A stretch of DNA of 64,000 bases from Acidimicrobiaceae bacterium (GTDB taxonomy: Bacteria > Actinomycetota > Acidimicrobiia > Acidimicrobiales > RAAP-2), in contig PMOI01000022.1 of assembly GCA_003162475.1 (NCBI GenBank), forward strand, positions 55,936 through 119,935. The letters run 5' to 3'. Positions 40,331 to 50,093 of the stretch are shown here, piece by piece. The stretch's first letter is position 1. Each line of letters begins with the position of its first letter. The translations under genes were made by a program, and so were the position numbers. The notes under the pieces are model-generated. The model had not been told where the DNA came from and made no database searches. It saw only the letters and a program-made list of their open reading frames with translations.

Positions 40331-41301
40331 ACGATTGCCAAGATCTTGCGCTGGCGATTCACGAGCGCCCGACTAATCATCGAAAATCCAAAGTTCAAGA
40401 GCATGAGCAGGACGCCAAGCGCCATGAGGGCCGCAATCTCGTTGCCCTGCGACTCACCGAACGTCAGAGCGATCCACGCCGCGATGGACGTGCCGGGATA
40501 GAGAAGGTGGAACTGCGCGTCCGCAACGCCGCCGGCGACGAGGGCGACGGCGACGGTCTCGCCTGTCGCACGCGCTAGCGCCAAGAACGTCGCGCCAAAG
40601 AGTCCAATCTTGGCCGTCGGTAGCACGACCTCTCGAATCACTTGCCAGCGCGTGGCGCCCAAGGAGAGGCTGGCCTCGATGAGATCTTGGGGGACGACCG
40701 CGATGACCTCTCGGCTGATGGCGACGAAGGTTGGCAAGATCATGATCCCGAGGACGATCGACGCCAGCAAGAGAGACGTGCCGAACTCCTGGCCGGGATT
40801 ACCGAAGAGCACCTTCGCGAAGGGCCAACTGTTCAACCAAGGATTGACCGTGACGGCCATCCAAGGTGACAGCACAGCGAGTCCCCACAATCCGTACACC
40901 ACGCTCGGCACGGCGGCCAGGAGTTCCACCAGGGTCGCGATGATGTTGCGCAAGCGCCGCGGTACGAGAAAGACGATAGCTATCGACGTGCCGAGACCGA
41001 CGAGTACGGCCAGGGCGAGCGCGATGAGCGACGTTTCGAGCGTGCCAACGATCATCGCCAAGCCGCCGAAGGGGCCGTTCGGCGACGACCAACCCTTTCC
41101 CGTGAGGAGCGTCACGCCATGGTGCAGCCACGTGGGCAGCGAACTCCAAAAGATCGTCCCCACGAATCCGACGCTGATGATGCCAAAGAGGACCGCCGCG
41201 CCCAGGAGGACGAAGTGGTACCACGTACGATCGGCGGTGGCGGAGTTGAACTCCGCCACCGCCTCGTCGTGGACGTGCAGGTCAGTAGGTACTAGGGTCA
41301 C
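40327..41301 (-). CDS. pstC: Phosphate ABC transporter permease PstC
   Basis: LIEASLSLGATRWQVIREVVLPTAKIGLFGATFLALARATGETVAVALVAG. Confidence 0.95.
   Translation of the reverse strand: MTLVPTDLHVHDEAVAEFNSATADRTWYHFVLLGAAVLFGIISVGFVGTIFWSSLPTWLHHGVTLLTGKGWSSPNGPFGGLAMIVGTLETSLIALALAVLVGLGTSIAIVFLVPRRLRNIIATLVELLAAVPSVVYGLWGLAVLSPWMAVTVNPWLNSWPFAKVLFGNPGQEFGTSLLLASIVLGIMILPTFVAISREVIAVVPQDLIEASLSLGATRWQVIREVVLPTAKIGLFGATFLALARATGETVAVALVAGGVADAQFHLLYPGTSIAAWIALTFGESQGNEIAALMALGVLLMLLNFGFSMISRALVNRQRKILAIV
41233..41263 (-). repeat. 31-bp perfect palindrome inside 5' end of pstC
   Basis: GGCGGTGGCGGAGTT-g-AACTCCGCCACCGCC read directly. Confidence 0.96.
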
Positions 41302-41347
41302 GCTCTCGACTACCTACTCCCTTGCGCTTGAATTGCTTACGTGTTCG

Positions 41348-42661
41348 TTACGACTTTTGGCTCACGCAGGCGGTGCCGCTGACCGTTACTTCCTTAAGGA
41401 GGGCCCGCGCGTAAGTGCGAACAGCCGTGGGCAGCGGTACGTAACCCTCGGCCTTAGCGATCGCGTTCTGCGCGTAGTGCGACTCCCAGTCCAGGTACTT
41501 CGTGATCGCCTCGCAGCTACCCTCGTTGGTCTGGGTCTTTGGCACGATGGCCCAGCTGTACGTCGCGAAGGGCCACACGTTCGAGCCTGGCTCGTCGGTG
41601 ATCGCGAAGTTGGCGGTCGACAGACCCGAACCAGCGGCCGCAGCCGCGTTGGCGATGTTGGTCAAGCTGGGCTCGAGCCATTGGCCGTTCTTGTCCTGGA
41701 GCTGCGCCACTTGGATGGCGTCGTTACCGGGGATCAACACGTAGCTGTACTCGACGTAGCCAATGGAGCCGAGGGTGTTGACGATTCCCTGCGCCATGGC
41801 CGCGTTGTTCGCCACGCCGTTGATGTTCGTCGCTCCCCACGCACCACCGGCACCTTCCATCGGGCTACCGCCGTTGGGCGCGTGACCCGAGTTCCCGGCC
41901 TGGGAGAGGAAGTACGTGAAGGCTTCGGTGGTGCCAGAACCAGCGTTGCGGTACAGCACCTTGATGGTGTTGCGCGCTTCGTTGTTGGTCCCAAGGTCCG
42001 CCAGCGCCTTGCCGGTCGCCGTGCCCGCACCACCGTTGGTCGCCACGATCGCCGAGTTCGACCAGGTCGTGATCTTCCCGTCGTAGATCTGAGCAATCTC
42101 AGGAGCCGTGAGCTTGATGTTGTCGAGGCCCGCACCGAGGTTGTAGCCAATGACGGCACCACCCAACGCGTAGGGGACCTGGGCGTAGTTCGCTTCCGTC
42201 GTACCGCTTGGCAACGTGCCGGCCGCCGCGGTCATCGGCACGTCGGAGAATCCGATCGCAACCGAGCCGTTGGCGATGGCCGTACGCCCGGTGCCAGAAC
42301 CGGCCGCCGGGTACGCGCTGAAGGACACCTTGCCGCCCGCGGTGTAGCCCGTGGATCCGCTGGTGGTCGCGCCAACCAACGGCGCGTCGAACGACGATCC
42401 GTTGATGGCCAACGTCACCGTGCTGGGCACGCTGAGGTCGGTGTCACCCTTGAGGTTCGTACCCTGCAAGCTGGGCTTGGACCGACTCCACCCCTTGGGG
42501 CAAGCCTTGGTGAACGCCTTCGTTCTAAGCGCCGTGTTCGTCAATTCGTAGCAAGTGATTTTTTTCGCCTTTGCGGCACCACTTGCGGGCAACGTCGCCA
42601 CGGTGAGGAGACCAGCCGCGGCGATGGATACCGCCGTGAGTGACCTAAGTGTCTTTTTCAT
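41348..42661 (-). CDS. pstS: Phosphate ABC transporter substrate-binding protein
   Basis: signal peptide MKKTLRSLTAVSIAAAGLLTVATLPASGAAKA, YRNAGSGTTEAFTYFL; SD TAGGAGGAAAG. Confidence 0.95.
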   Translation of the reverse strand: MKKTLRSLTAVSIAAAGLLTVATLPASGAAKAKKITCYELTNTALRTKAFTKACPKGWSRSKPSLQGTNLKGDTDLSVPSTVTLAINGSSFDAPLVGATTSGSTGYTAGGKVSFSAYPAAGSGTGRTAIANGSVAIGFSDVPMTAAAGTLPSGTTEANYAQVPYALGGAVIGYNLGAGLDNIKLTAPEIAQIYDGKITTWSNSAIVATNGGAGTATGKALADLGTNNEARNTIKVLYRNAGSGTTEAFTYFLSQAGNSGHAPNGGSPMEGAGGAWGATNINGVANNAAMAQGIVNTLGSIGYVEYSYVLIPGNDAIQVAQLQDKNGQWLEPSLTNIANAAAAAGSGLSTANFAITDEPGSNVWPFATYSWAIVPKTQTNEGSCEAITKYLDWESHYAQNAIAKAEGYVPLPTAVRTYARALLKEVTVSGTACVSQKS

Positions 42662-42760
42662 TCTGAACTTTCCTCCTAAAGAAAGTGGTGCAAGGTGACT
42701 CGACGATTCGAGGCTCGAACGTGTTGTCGCAAGCAACCTAAGAAAGGAAAGTAAACGGGA

Positions 42761-42794
42761 GGTGATGAGCAAGACCTGCCTGGGTGAAATGAAA
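42761..42794 (-). promoter_or_regulatory. Candidate PHO box upstream of pstS
   Basis: sense strand TTTCATTTCACC and TTGCTCATCACC spaced exactly 22 nt. Confidence 0.4.
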
Positions 42795-42827
42795 GAGAAA
42801 TTCCAAAAAGACAGTAAAAATAAGGTC

Positions 42828-43040
42828 TTAGTCGCAGCAACTGTCTCGCCAGTCGTAGCTCGCGCAGCGAAAGTAGGCGTGTTCGGGGCGTAGATCCGAT
42901 CCGCAGTGAGGACATTCGGAGAAGATTGCCTGGGGGCTCGCGCACGTCACGTCGCCACCAGGCACTACGGATGATGGCGAGGTCTGCTCACGCGACGTAG
43001 TCCCATTGTGCACGAGCGACGACCCCACGCGCCGACCCAT
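42828..43040 (-). CDS. Small zinc-ribbon-like protein
   Basis: CPHCGSDLRPEHAYFRCASYDWRDSCCD C-terminus. Confidence 0.5.
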   Translation of the reverse strand: MGRRVGSSLVHNGTTSREQTSPSSVVPGGDVTCASPQAIFSECPHCGSDLRPEHAYFRCASYDWRDSCCD

Positions 43041-43064
43041 TTAAAAGGGAACAGGAGCCCGCCG

Positions 43065-43676
43065 TTAGACGGGAAGGGCGGCGGGCGTTTCCGCGCTCAA
43101 TTGGCCGAGTCGATAGTGGGCGCGACAGAGCACCTGGTAGTGCACGGCCCCTTCGCTCACGTCACCAGTCACGAACTGCGTACCCTCACGCGCGACCACA
43201 CCATTAACCACGCGCGCGTTACAGCGACCCTTCTTGCCACACCAGCACGACGACGTGAGCGGCAGCTCGTGCGCCCAGTCGGCGATCGCGAAGAGCCGCG
43301 CCGAGGAGGGAAAGACGTTCAAGAGAAAGTCCGCCGAGAGGCCAAAGGCGTGCACGTCGACGTCTCGATCGTCCACGAGCCGGGCCAACGAGTCGATCTG
43401 GGCGACGCTCGCGAACTGCGCTTCGTCGATGACCAGTATCTTCACGCCACGCTCAATGAGTTCTTCCACGTTTGGTTCGATATCAGCACCGGGCACGATC
43501 GCCTCAGCGGCGGCCTCGATCCCGATGCGGCTGGTGACCATTCCGTCGTCACTGCGATCACCAAAGGTCCACAGCGCGACGTCACTACGCCCCTCTCTCA
43601 GTTGCCAACAGAGTTGCAAGGCCAGAGTGGACTTGCCGGCGGCCATGGTTCCGTAGGTAAAGGTAAGTTCAGCCAT
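43065..43676 (-). CDS. tdk: Thymidine kinase
   Basis: MAELTFTYGTMAAGKSTLALQL, ILVIDEAQFAS, CWCGKKGRCNARVVNG. Confidence 0.93.
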   Translation of the reverse strand: MAELTFTYGTMAAGKSTLALQLCWQLREGRSDVALWTFGDRSDDGMVTSRIGIEAAAEAIVPGADIEPNVEELIERGVKILVIDEAQFASVAQIDSLARLVDDRDVDVHAFGLSADFLLNVFPSSARLFAIADWAHELPLTSSCWCGKKGRCNARVVNGVVAREGTQFVTGDVSEGAVHYQVLCRAHYRLGQLSAETPAALPV

Positions 43677-43770
43677 CTCTTCTTCTCTCGAACGCTCCAC
43701 GATACCGCTGGCGTCCGCACCACTCGCGACCTCACTTCACGCGATTGCGCGTCGTCACTAGATTGGGCTC

Positions 43771-44229
43771 GTGGAACCCGTGATGCGCACCATTGCCTTC
43801 GTGCGCAACGAGCGACGCGAAATGAGCGATGACAACTGGGATGATTTCGTCTCCACCATCGAGTTAGCCGACGACGTTCCGAGTGCCGCGCTGCGCGGGC
43901 TCGACGAGTTCTCGCACGTCGAGATCGTGTTCTTCGCTTCCCTCGCGCAGAACGTGCCGCCGGGGCCTTGGCACCGCCATCCCCGGGGTAACACGGCGTG
44001 GCCCGACGTTGGAATCTTTGCTCAACGAAACAAGGACCGTCCGAACCGGCTGATGCTCTCGATCGTCGCCTTGGAACGAGTCGACAAGAGGTCCCTCGTC
44101 GTTCGTGGCCTCGACGCCATCAATGACACACAAGTCCTTGATATCAAACCGGTCTACTCCTGGAGCGGACCGCGCAGTGAACTGCGCGTCGCCAAGTGGA
44201 GTGAGGAACTCGGCGAGAACTACTTCTAG
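43771..44229 (+). CDS. TrmO/TsaA-like (UPF0066) tRNA methyltransferase family protein
   Basis: LRGLDEFSHVEIVFF, WHRHPRGNTAWPDVGIFAQRNKDRPNRLMLSIVALE, LDAINDTQVLDIKPV. Confidence 0.88.
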   Translation: MEPVMRTIAFVRNERREMSDDNWDDFVSTIELADDVPSAALRGLDEFSHVEIVFFASLAQNVPPGPWHRHPRGNTAWPDVGIFAQRNKDRPNRLMLSIVALERVDKRSLVVRGLDAINDTQVLDIKPVYSWSGPRSELRVAKWSEELGENYF

Positions 44230-44440
44230 GGCGCCACGACCAACGCGTTGAGCACTGGAGCCAGTCTCCTCGACTCTCCCCTTTCCTGGCGTCCCCTGCT
44301 CAATCGATGGTCGCGGAACCGGCTCCGAGACGCCATATAGGTCGTCGGCACTGACAACTACGCCCTCGCGCTCTCGGGTTTCGACGGGCCTGCCCAGGAC
44401 CAATACTGTGCCCTCGCTCACTTGACCCTATAATGCCGCG

Positions 44441-45343
44441 ATGGCGAGCGACAACGTTCACGAGGGCACCATTTCGTTTGGTGAATGGTCAACGTGGTAT
44501 CGGGTAACCGGTGATTTGGATTCCGGGATGACGCCCCTCGTGGTCGTGCACGGCGGTCCGGGTTGCACGCACGACTATCTCCTCGCACTCGCCGACGTCG
44601 CCGAAAGTGGGCGCCCCGTCATTCATTACGACCAACTCGGCGGTGGGCGTTCAACGCATCTGCCCGATCGTGGTGGCGACTTCTGGACCGTTCAACTCTT
44701 CTTGGACGAGTTGGACAACCTGCTCGACTCGCTCGGTATCGCCGACGACTACCACCTCTTGGGTCAGTCCTGGGGTGGGATGCTCGGCGCCGAACACGCC
44801 ATTCGCCAGCCCGAAGGACTGCGTTCAGTCGTGCTCTCCAACTCGCCTGCTTCGATGGCGCTGTGGGCTAGTGAGGCCAAGGTTCTGCGTGGGCAGTTGC
44901 CGCCCGACGTCGAGGAAACCCTCGATCGCCACGAGGCCGACGGCACGACCAGCGACCCCGAGTACCTCACGGCGTCGCAGGTCTATTACGACGAGCACGT
45001 TTGTCGCGTCGTGCCGAATCCCCCAGAAGTCGTGCGCACGTTTGAGTTCCTCACCGCTGACCCCACCGTGTACCACACGATGAACGGGCCGAATGAGTTC
45101 TTCTGTATCGGGACCTTGAAGAACTGGAGTGTCGTCGAGCGCGTGCAACACATCGTGGCTCCGACCCTGTTGCTTTCGGGACGCTTCGACGAGGCGACGC
45201 CCGCGACGGTCCAACCGTTCTTCGACGCGATCCCCGACGTCCGTTGGGAGATCTTCGAGACGTCGAGCCATATGCCCTTTATCGAAGAACGCGCACGCTA
45301 CCTGTCAGTGGTCGAGGACTTCCTCGCCCAACACGACACGTAG
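44441..45343 (+). CDS. Proline iminopeptidase-family alpha/beta hydrolase
   Basis: [40 protein letters not shown]. Confidence 0.93.
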   Translation: MASDNVHEGTISFGEWSTWYRVTGDLDSGMTPLVVVHGGPGCTHDYLLALADVAESGRPVIHYDQLGGGRSTHLPDRGGDFWTVQLFLDELDNLLDSLGIADDYHLLGQSWGGMLGAEHAIRQPEGLRSVVLSNSPASMALWASEAKVLRGQLPPDVEETLDRHEADGTTSDPEYLTASQVYYDEHVCRVVPNPPEVVRTFEFLTADPTVYHTMNGPNEFFCIGTLKNWSVVERVQHIVAPTLLLSGRFDEATPATVQPFFDAIPDVRWEIFETSSHMPFIEERARYLSVVEDFLAQHDT

Positions 45344-45377
45344 GCGAAGGGTCGTATCTAAAAAGAAAAAGGGGAGC

Positions 45378-47081
45378 ATGATGGCCAAGCAGTTAGTCCA
45401 GAAGGCGTTCGTAACGTTCGGGGCGCTCGCTCTGATGTCGAGCATGCTTATTGCGATGGGGCCGGTGACGCCCGCGGGCGCGGCCTTCACCTATCAAGCC
45501 AAACACGCGGGAGGCACCGTGCATCTGCTGGCCTCGACGGCGGGCGGCACGTTGGATCCCCAGGTCAACTACACCTTGCAGTACTGGCAGTTGTATCAAG
45601 CGACCTACGACGGCTTGGTGAGCTTCGAGAAGGTGAGTGGGCAGTCGTCCTTTAACGTCGTGCCCGACCTCGCGGTCGCGATGCCGACGGTCACCAACGC
45701 CGGCAAGACCTACACCTTCAAACTTCGTACCGGCATCAAGTTCTCGAACGGTAAGGCCGTGACCGTGAAGGACGTCCTCGCGAGCTTCCAGCGGATCTTC
45801 AAGGTCTCGAACCCCAACGCGGGTACCTGGTACAACGACATCGTCGGTGGTCCGGCCTGCGTGACCACGCCCGCGACGTGCACGTTGAAAGGCGGCGTGG
45901 TTGTTAACACGTCAACCAACTCGGTGGTCGTGAACCTCATCAAGTCCGACTCGGAGTTCCTCGACCAACTCGCGGTCCCGTTCGGCTCGATCTTGCCGGC
46001 CAGCACGCCCGGCAAGGACCAAGGTGACGTCCCGATTCCTGGCACTGGCGCGTACACGTTCTCCAAGTACAACGTCAACACGGGGTTGACCATGAAGCGC
46101 AACCCGTACTTCAAGGTCTGGTCTGCCGCGGCCCAACCCAAGGGTTACCCCGACACGATCGAAGAGACCTTCGGCGAGACCGTGGAGTCCGAGGTGACCT
46201 CGGTGGAGAACAACCAGGCCAACTGGATCTTTGACCCGCTGCCCACGGACCGCCTCCAGCAGATCTCGACGAAGTACGCCTCGCAGTTGCACGTGAACCC
46301 ACTCACCGCCGACTGGTACGTGCCGATGAACGTGAACCTCGCGCCGTTCAACAACGTGAAGGCCCGTCAGGCGCTCAACTACGCGATCAACAAGAACGAC
46401 GTCGTGAACCTCTACGGCGGCACGAAGCTGGGCCAACCGACCTGCACTATCTTGCCGCCGGGCTTTCCCGGCTACAAGAGCTTCTGCGCGTACAACAGCA
46501 CGAGTTCCTCGACCTACAAAGGACCCGACCTCGCGAAGGCCAAGGCCCTGGTGAAGGCCTCGGGCACCGCTGGTGACAAGGTCGGCATCGTCGTCACCAA
46601 CGACCCGGTGAACCTCGCGGTGGGTCAGTACATCCAGAGCGTGTTGAACTCGATCGGCTACAAGGCAACCGTCAAGCCCTTGTCCGCCAACATCCAGTTC
46701 ACCTACATCCAGAACACCAAGAACAAGGTGCAGATCAGCGTGAGTCAGTGGTACCAGGACTACCCCGCGGCCTCGGACTTCTTGAACGTGCTGCTCAGTT
46801 GTTCGAACTTCCACCCCGCTTCGGATAACAGCATCAACATCTCGGGCTACTGCAACAAGACGATCAGCGCCAAGATGCAAGCGGCGGAGGCCCTCGAGTT
46901 GACCAACCCCGCGCAGGCCAACACGATGTGGGGTGCCATTGACCAGCAGATCATGACCACGGACGCGCCGTGGGTACCGCTGTTCAACCCCAAGTTGACT
47001 GACTTCGTCTCGAAGGGCACCGGTAACTACCAGTTCTCGAAGCAGTTCTACATGTACGTGGACCAACTTTGGGTGAAGTAG
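45378..47081 (+). CDS. Peptide ABC transporter substrate-binding protein (SBP family 5)
   Basis: signal peptide; YTFKLRTGIKFSNGKAVTVKDVLASFQRI; start ATG 45378 after AAAAGGGGAG. Confidence 0.93.
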   Translation: MMAKQLVQKAFVTFGALALMSSMLIAMGPVTPAGAAFTYQAKHAGGTVHLLASTAGGTLDPQVNYTLQYWQLYQATYDGLVSFEKVSGQSSFNVVPDLAVAMPTVTNAGKTYTFKLRTGIKFSNGKAVTVKDVLASFQRIFKVSNPNAGTWYNDIVGGPACVTTPATCTLKGGVVVNTSTNSVVVNLIKSDSEFLDQLAVPFGSILPASTPGKDQGDVPIPGTGAYTFSKYNVNTGLTMKRNPYFKVWSAAAQPKGYPDTIEETFGETVESEVTSVENNQANWIFDPLPTDRLQQISTKYASQLHVNPLTADWYVPMNVNLAPFNNVKARQALNYAINKNDVVNLYGGTKLGQPTCTILPPGFPGYKSFCAYNSTSSSTYKGPDLAKAKALVKASGTAGDKVGIVVTNDPVNLAVGQYIQSVLNSIGYKATVKPLSANIQFTYIQNTKNKVQISVSQWYQDYPAASDFLNVLLSCSNFHPASDNSINISGYCNKTISAKMQAAEALELTNPAQANTMWGAIDQQIMTTDAPWVPLFNPKLTDFVSKGTGNYQFSKQFYMYVDQLWVK

Positions 47082-48127
47082 TAGGCACCAACGAACACAG
47101 CGTCATTGACCTCACCGAAAACGGAGTGACTTCCGCCAGGGGACCCGAAAGCCCCTGGCGGTCGTCGTTACGTCAACTTCGACGCAACAAGGCGGCGATG
47201 GCCGCGTTCGGTCTCCTCGTCGTCGTCGTGACCGCCTGCTTGTTGGCACCGGTCTACGCCCACCACATTGCTCACGAGAACCCCTTCACCTCGAACCTGA
47301 ACGGCACCATTCGACTGGGTAACAAGACGGTCAACGTCCTGCAGGCCAACACCCAAGGCCTCGGGCTGGGCGTCACACCGATTGGCCCCACGTGGCATTT
47401 CTCCACGTACTTCCTCGGCGCCGACTCCCAGGGCCGCGACGTCTTCGCTCGCTTGCTCTACGGCGGACGCACCAGTCTGTTCATCGGCTTCATCTCGGCC
47501 GTGATCTGTTGCGTCATCGCGTCCGTGCTCGGGTTGGCTTCGGGCTACTTCGGAGGGGCCGTCGACTGGCTGATCTCACGAATCTTCGACATCGTCTGGG
47601 CCTTTCCGATCTACCTGCTCGCCATCTCCTTGTCGGTCGTACTCCTCACGAGTGGACTGAACATTGCCTTCATCCACATCCAGGCCGGTTCACTCGTGCT
47701 GCCGATCCTCATCATCGCCGCCGTCTTCGTGCCCTACGTCGGACGGCCGATTCGCGGCCTCGTCATGTCGCTGAAGGAGCGAGAGTTCATCCAAGCCGCC
47801 ATTGGGGCGGGTGCCTCGGACTTTCACATCTTGCGAAAAGAGATCCTGCCCAACGTCATGCCGAGCATCATCGTGTTTTTTCCACTCATGGTGGCCTTCA
47901 ACATGCTCACGGAGTCGGCGCTGTCGTTCCTCTCCATTGGTGTCCAACCCCCCGCCGCCAGTTGGGGCACCATCATCAACGACGGACTCGATCTTCTCTA
48001 CACGCGTCCCTGGGTCGCGATGGCGCCGGGGATCATGATCGTCATCACCGCCGGCGCGCTCAACGTCCTCGGCGACGGATTCCGCGACGCGTTTGACCCC
48101 AAGGCCAAACTGCGTGGATCGATCTAG
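47069..48127 (+). CDS. Peptide ABC transporter permease (DppC-type)
   Basis: STYFLGADSQGRDVFARLLYGGRTSLFIG, EREFIQAAIGAGASDFHILRKEILPNVMPSIIV. Confidence 0.95.
   Translation: MGEVVGTNEHSVIDLTENGVTSARGPESPWRSSLRQLRRNKAAMAAFGLLVVVVTACLLAPVYAHHIAHENPFTSNLNGTIRLGNKTVNVLQANTQGLGLGVTPIGPTWHFSTYFLGADSQGRDVFARLLYGGRTSLFIGFISAVICCVIASVLGLASGYFGGAVDWLISRIFDIVWAFPIYLLAISLSVVLLTSGLNIAFIHIQAGSLVLPILIIAAVFVPYVGRPIRGLVMSLKEREFIQAAIGAGASDFHILRKEILPNVMPSIIVFFPLMVAFNMLTESALSFLSIGVQPPAASWGTIINDGLDLLYTRPWVAMAPGIMIVITAGALNVLGDGFRDAFDPKAKLRGSI
47133..47161 (+). repeat. 10-bp perfect inverted repeat (9-nt loop) inside 5' end of dppC-like gene
   Basis: CCGCCAGGGG-acccgaaag-CCCCTGGCGG read directly. Confidence 0.95.
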
Positions 48128-49096
48128 ATGATCTACTTCATAGTTCGCCGATTCGCGTCGGCAGTTCTGGTGCTCTTCGCCATCAGTGTGTCGGTCTTTC
48201 TCATCTTCTTCGCTACGCCCGGCGTCGATCCGGCAGCGCGCATCGCTGGACGCAGTGCGTCGGCGCAGGTCCTCGCCCACGTGGCCCGCGAGTTCGGTCT
48301 CAATCGACCGCTGCCCATTCGTTACTGGTTGATGATGGAGCACCTCTTCATCAAGCAAGACCTCACCTCCTACGTGAACATCGGCGTGCGCGTGGTGCCC
48401 CAGATCACCCAGGCCGCGCCGATCACGCTCTCACTCGTCATCGGCGCCGCGGTGATCTGGATGATCGTGGGTGTCCTGGGCGGAGTCGTCGCCGCGGCCA
48501 ACCAGGGCAAGTTCATCGACCCGTTCATCATGTTCATCGGGATTGCGGCGGTGTCCGTACCGGCGTACTGGCTCGGCGAGGTGATGAACCTCTTGACCCA
48601 GAGTAAGTTCCACTCGTCGATCTTCGCCTGGGTGCCCCCCCCGGGCTACGTCTCGTTCACGACCAGTCCTTCGGAGTGGTTCCTCCATCTTCTCTTCCCC
48701 TGGCTCACGTTGGCCGCGCTCTACGCCGGGATCTACGCGCGGGTGCTGCGCGCCGAACTCGTGAACGCGCTCAACGAGGACTACGTGCGCACGGCGCGCG
48801 CGAAGGGACTCTCGGAGCGGCGCATCTTGTTCCGCCACGCGCTGCGCTGTTCATTGATCTCGATCGTCTCACTGTTCGGCTTGGACTTCGGCGCGCTCAT
48901 TGGCGGCGCGGCACTCCTCACCGAAGTTGTCTTCGGGCTCCCCGGCGTCGGCATGCTGACCTACACCTCGCTTCAGAACTTGGACCTACCGGTGATCATG
49001 GGTTGCGTGATGTACGGCGCCTTCTTCGTCGTGCTGGCCAACGCGGTCGTGGACGTCCTCTACGCCTACCTGGATCCGAGAGTGCGTCTTGCCTGA
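48128..49096 (+). CDS. Peptide ABC transporter permease (DppB-type)
   Basis: MIYFIVRRFASAVLVLFAISVSVFLIFF; EDYVRTARAKGLSERRILFRHALR. Confidence 0.95.
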   Translation: MIYFIVRRFASAVLVLFAISVSVFLIFFATPGVDPAARIAGRSASAQVLAHVAREFGLNRPLPIRYWLMMEHLFIKQDLTSYVNIGVRVVPQITQAAPITLSLVIGAAVIWMIVGVLGGVVAAANQGKFIDPFIMFIGIAAVSVPAYWLGEVMNLLTQSKFHSSIFAWVPPPGYVSFTTSPSEWFLHLLFPWLTLAALYAGIYARVLRAELVNALNEDYVRTARAKGLSERRILFRHALRCSLISIVSLFGLDFGALIGGAALLTEVVFGLPGVGMLTYTSLQNLDLPVIMGCVMYGAFFVVLANAVVDVLYAYLDPRVRLA

Positions 49097-50093
49097 AGCG
49101 CCCCTCCTCCAAGTGCGCGACCTGACGGTCTCCTTCGCCACGCGCCAGGGCGCGCTACGCGCCGTGGACGGACTCTCCTTCGACGTCGGTCAAAAAGAGA
49201 TCGTCGGCATCGTCGGCGAGTCGGGATCGGGCAAGAGCGTGGCCATCTACTCGATGCTCGGCCTCGTTCGAGAGAAGAACGCGACCATCACCGGCAGCGT
49301 GCTCTTCGAGGGCCGCGAGATCCTCGGACTGAGCGACAAAGAGCTGCAGCCGATCCGCGGCGGCTCGATCGGCATGATCTTCCAAGACCCCATGACCGCG
49401 CTGACGCCGGTGTACACGGTTGGTTGGCAACTCGTCGAGCAGATTCGCCAACACCTGCACCTACCCAAGGCCGCCGCGCGCCAGCGCGCGATCGAACTAC
49501 TCGGCCAGGTCGGCATCCCCGACCCCAAGTCCCGCGTAGACCGCTACCCCCACGAGTTCTCGGGCGGCATGCGTCAACGCGTCGTCATCGCGATGGCCCT
49601 GTCGTGCAACCCGCGGCTCTTGATCGCCGACGAACCAACGACGGCGCTCGACGTCACCACCCAGGCCCAGATCCTCGACTTGATGTTGAAACTCCAAGAC
49701 ACCTACGACTCCTCCATCGTCATCATCACCCACGACATGGGCGTGATCGCCGAGATGGCCCACCGCGTCGTCGTCATGTACGCCGGGCGGCCCGTGGAGA
49801 TCGCCCGCGAACTCGACCTGGTGCGTCATCCGCGCCACCCCTACACGTGGGGACTACTCGACGCCGTGCCGCGCCTCGACGCGAAGCACGACCGACTGCG
49901 CACCATCCGCGGCAACGCGGTCTCGCCGTTGAACTTGCCACCGGGTTGCGCGTTCGCGCCACGTTGCGACTACGTGATGGATCAGTGCGCGCAGCGCCCT
50001 CCACTTCAAGGTGACGCGGACCACGTCGACGCCTGCTGGTTGAGTGACGCCCAGCGCGTGACGATTCGCCAACGCGTGGAGCAGCCCTCGTGA
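49089..50093 (+). CDS. Peptide ABC transporter ATP-binding protein (DppD-type)
   Basis: [60 protein letters not shown]. Confidence 0.96.
   Translation: MPEAPLLQVRDLTVSFATRQGALRAVDGLSFDVGQKEIVGIVGESGSGKSVAIYSMLGLVREKNATITGSVLFEGREILGLSDKELQPIRGGSIGMIFQDPMTALTPVYTVGWQLVEQIRQHLHLPKAAARQRAIELLGQVGIPDPKSRVDRYPHEFSGGMRQRVVIAMALSCNPRLLIADEPTTALDVTTQAQILDLMLKLQDTYDSSIVIITHDMGVIAEMAHRVVVMYAGRPVEIARELDLVRHPRHPYTWGLLDAVPRLDAKHDRLRTIRGNAVSPLNLPPGCAFAPRCDYVMDQCAQRPPLQGDADHVDACWLSDAQRVTIRQRVEQPS

Noticed and set aside
40610-42643. 677-aa + strand ORF antisense to pstC/pstS
   Set aside because: Antisense shadow of high-GC3 coding genes; low-complexity Arg/Gly-rich translation, while pst genes are unambiguous on the - strand.
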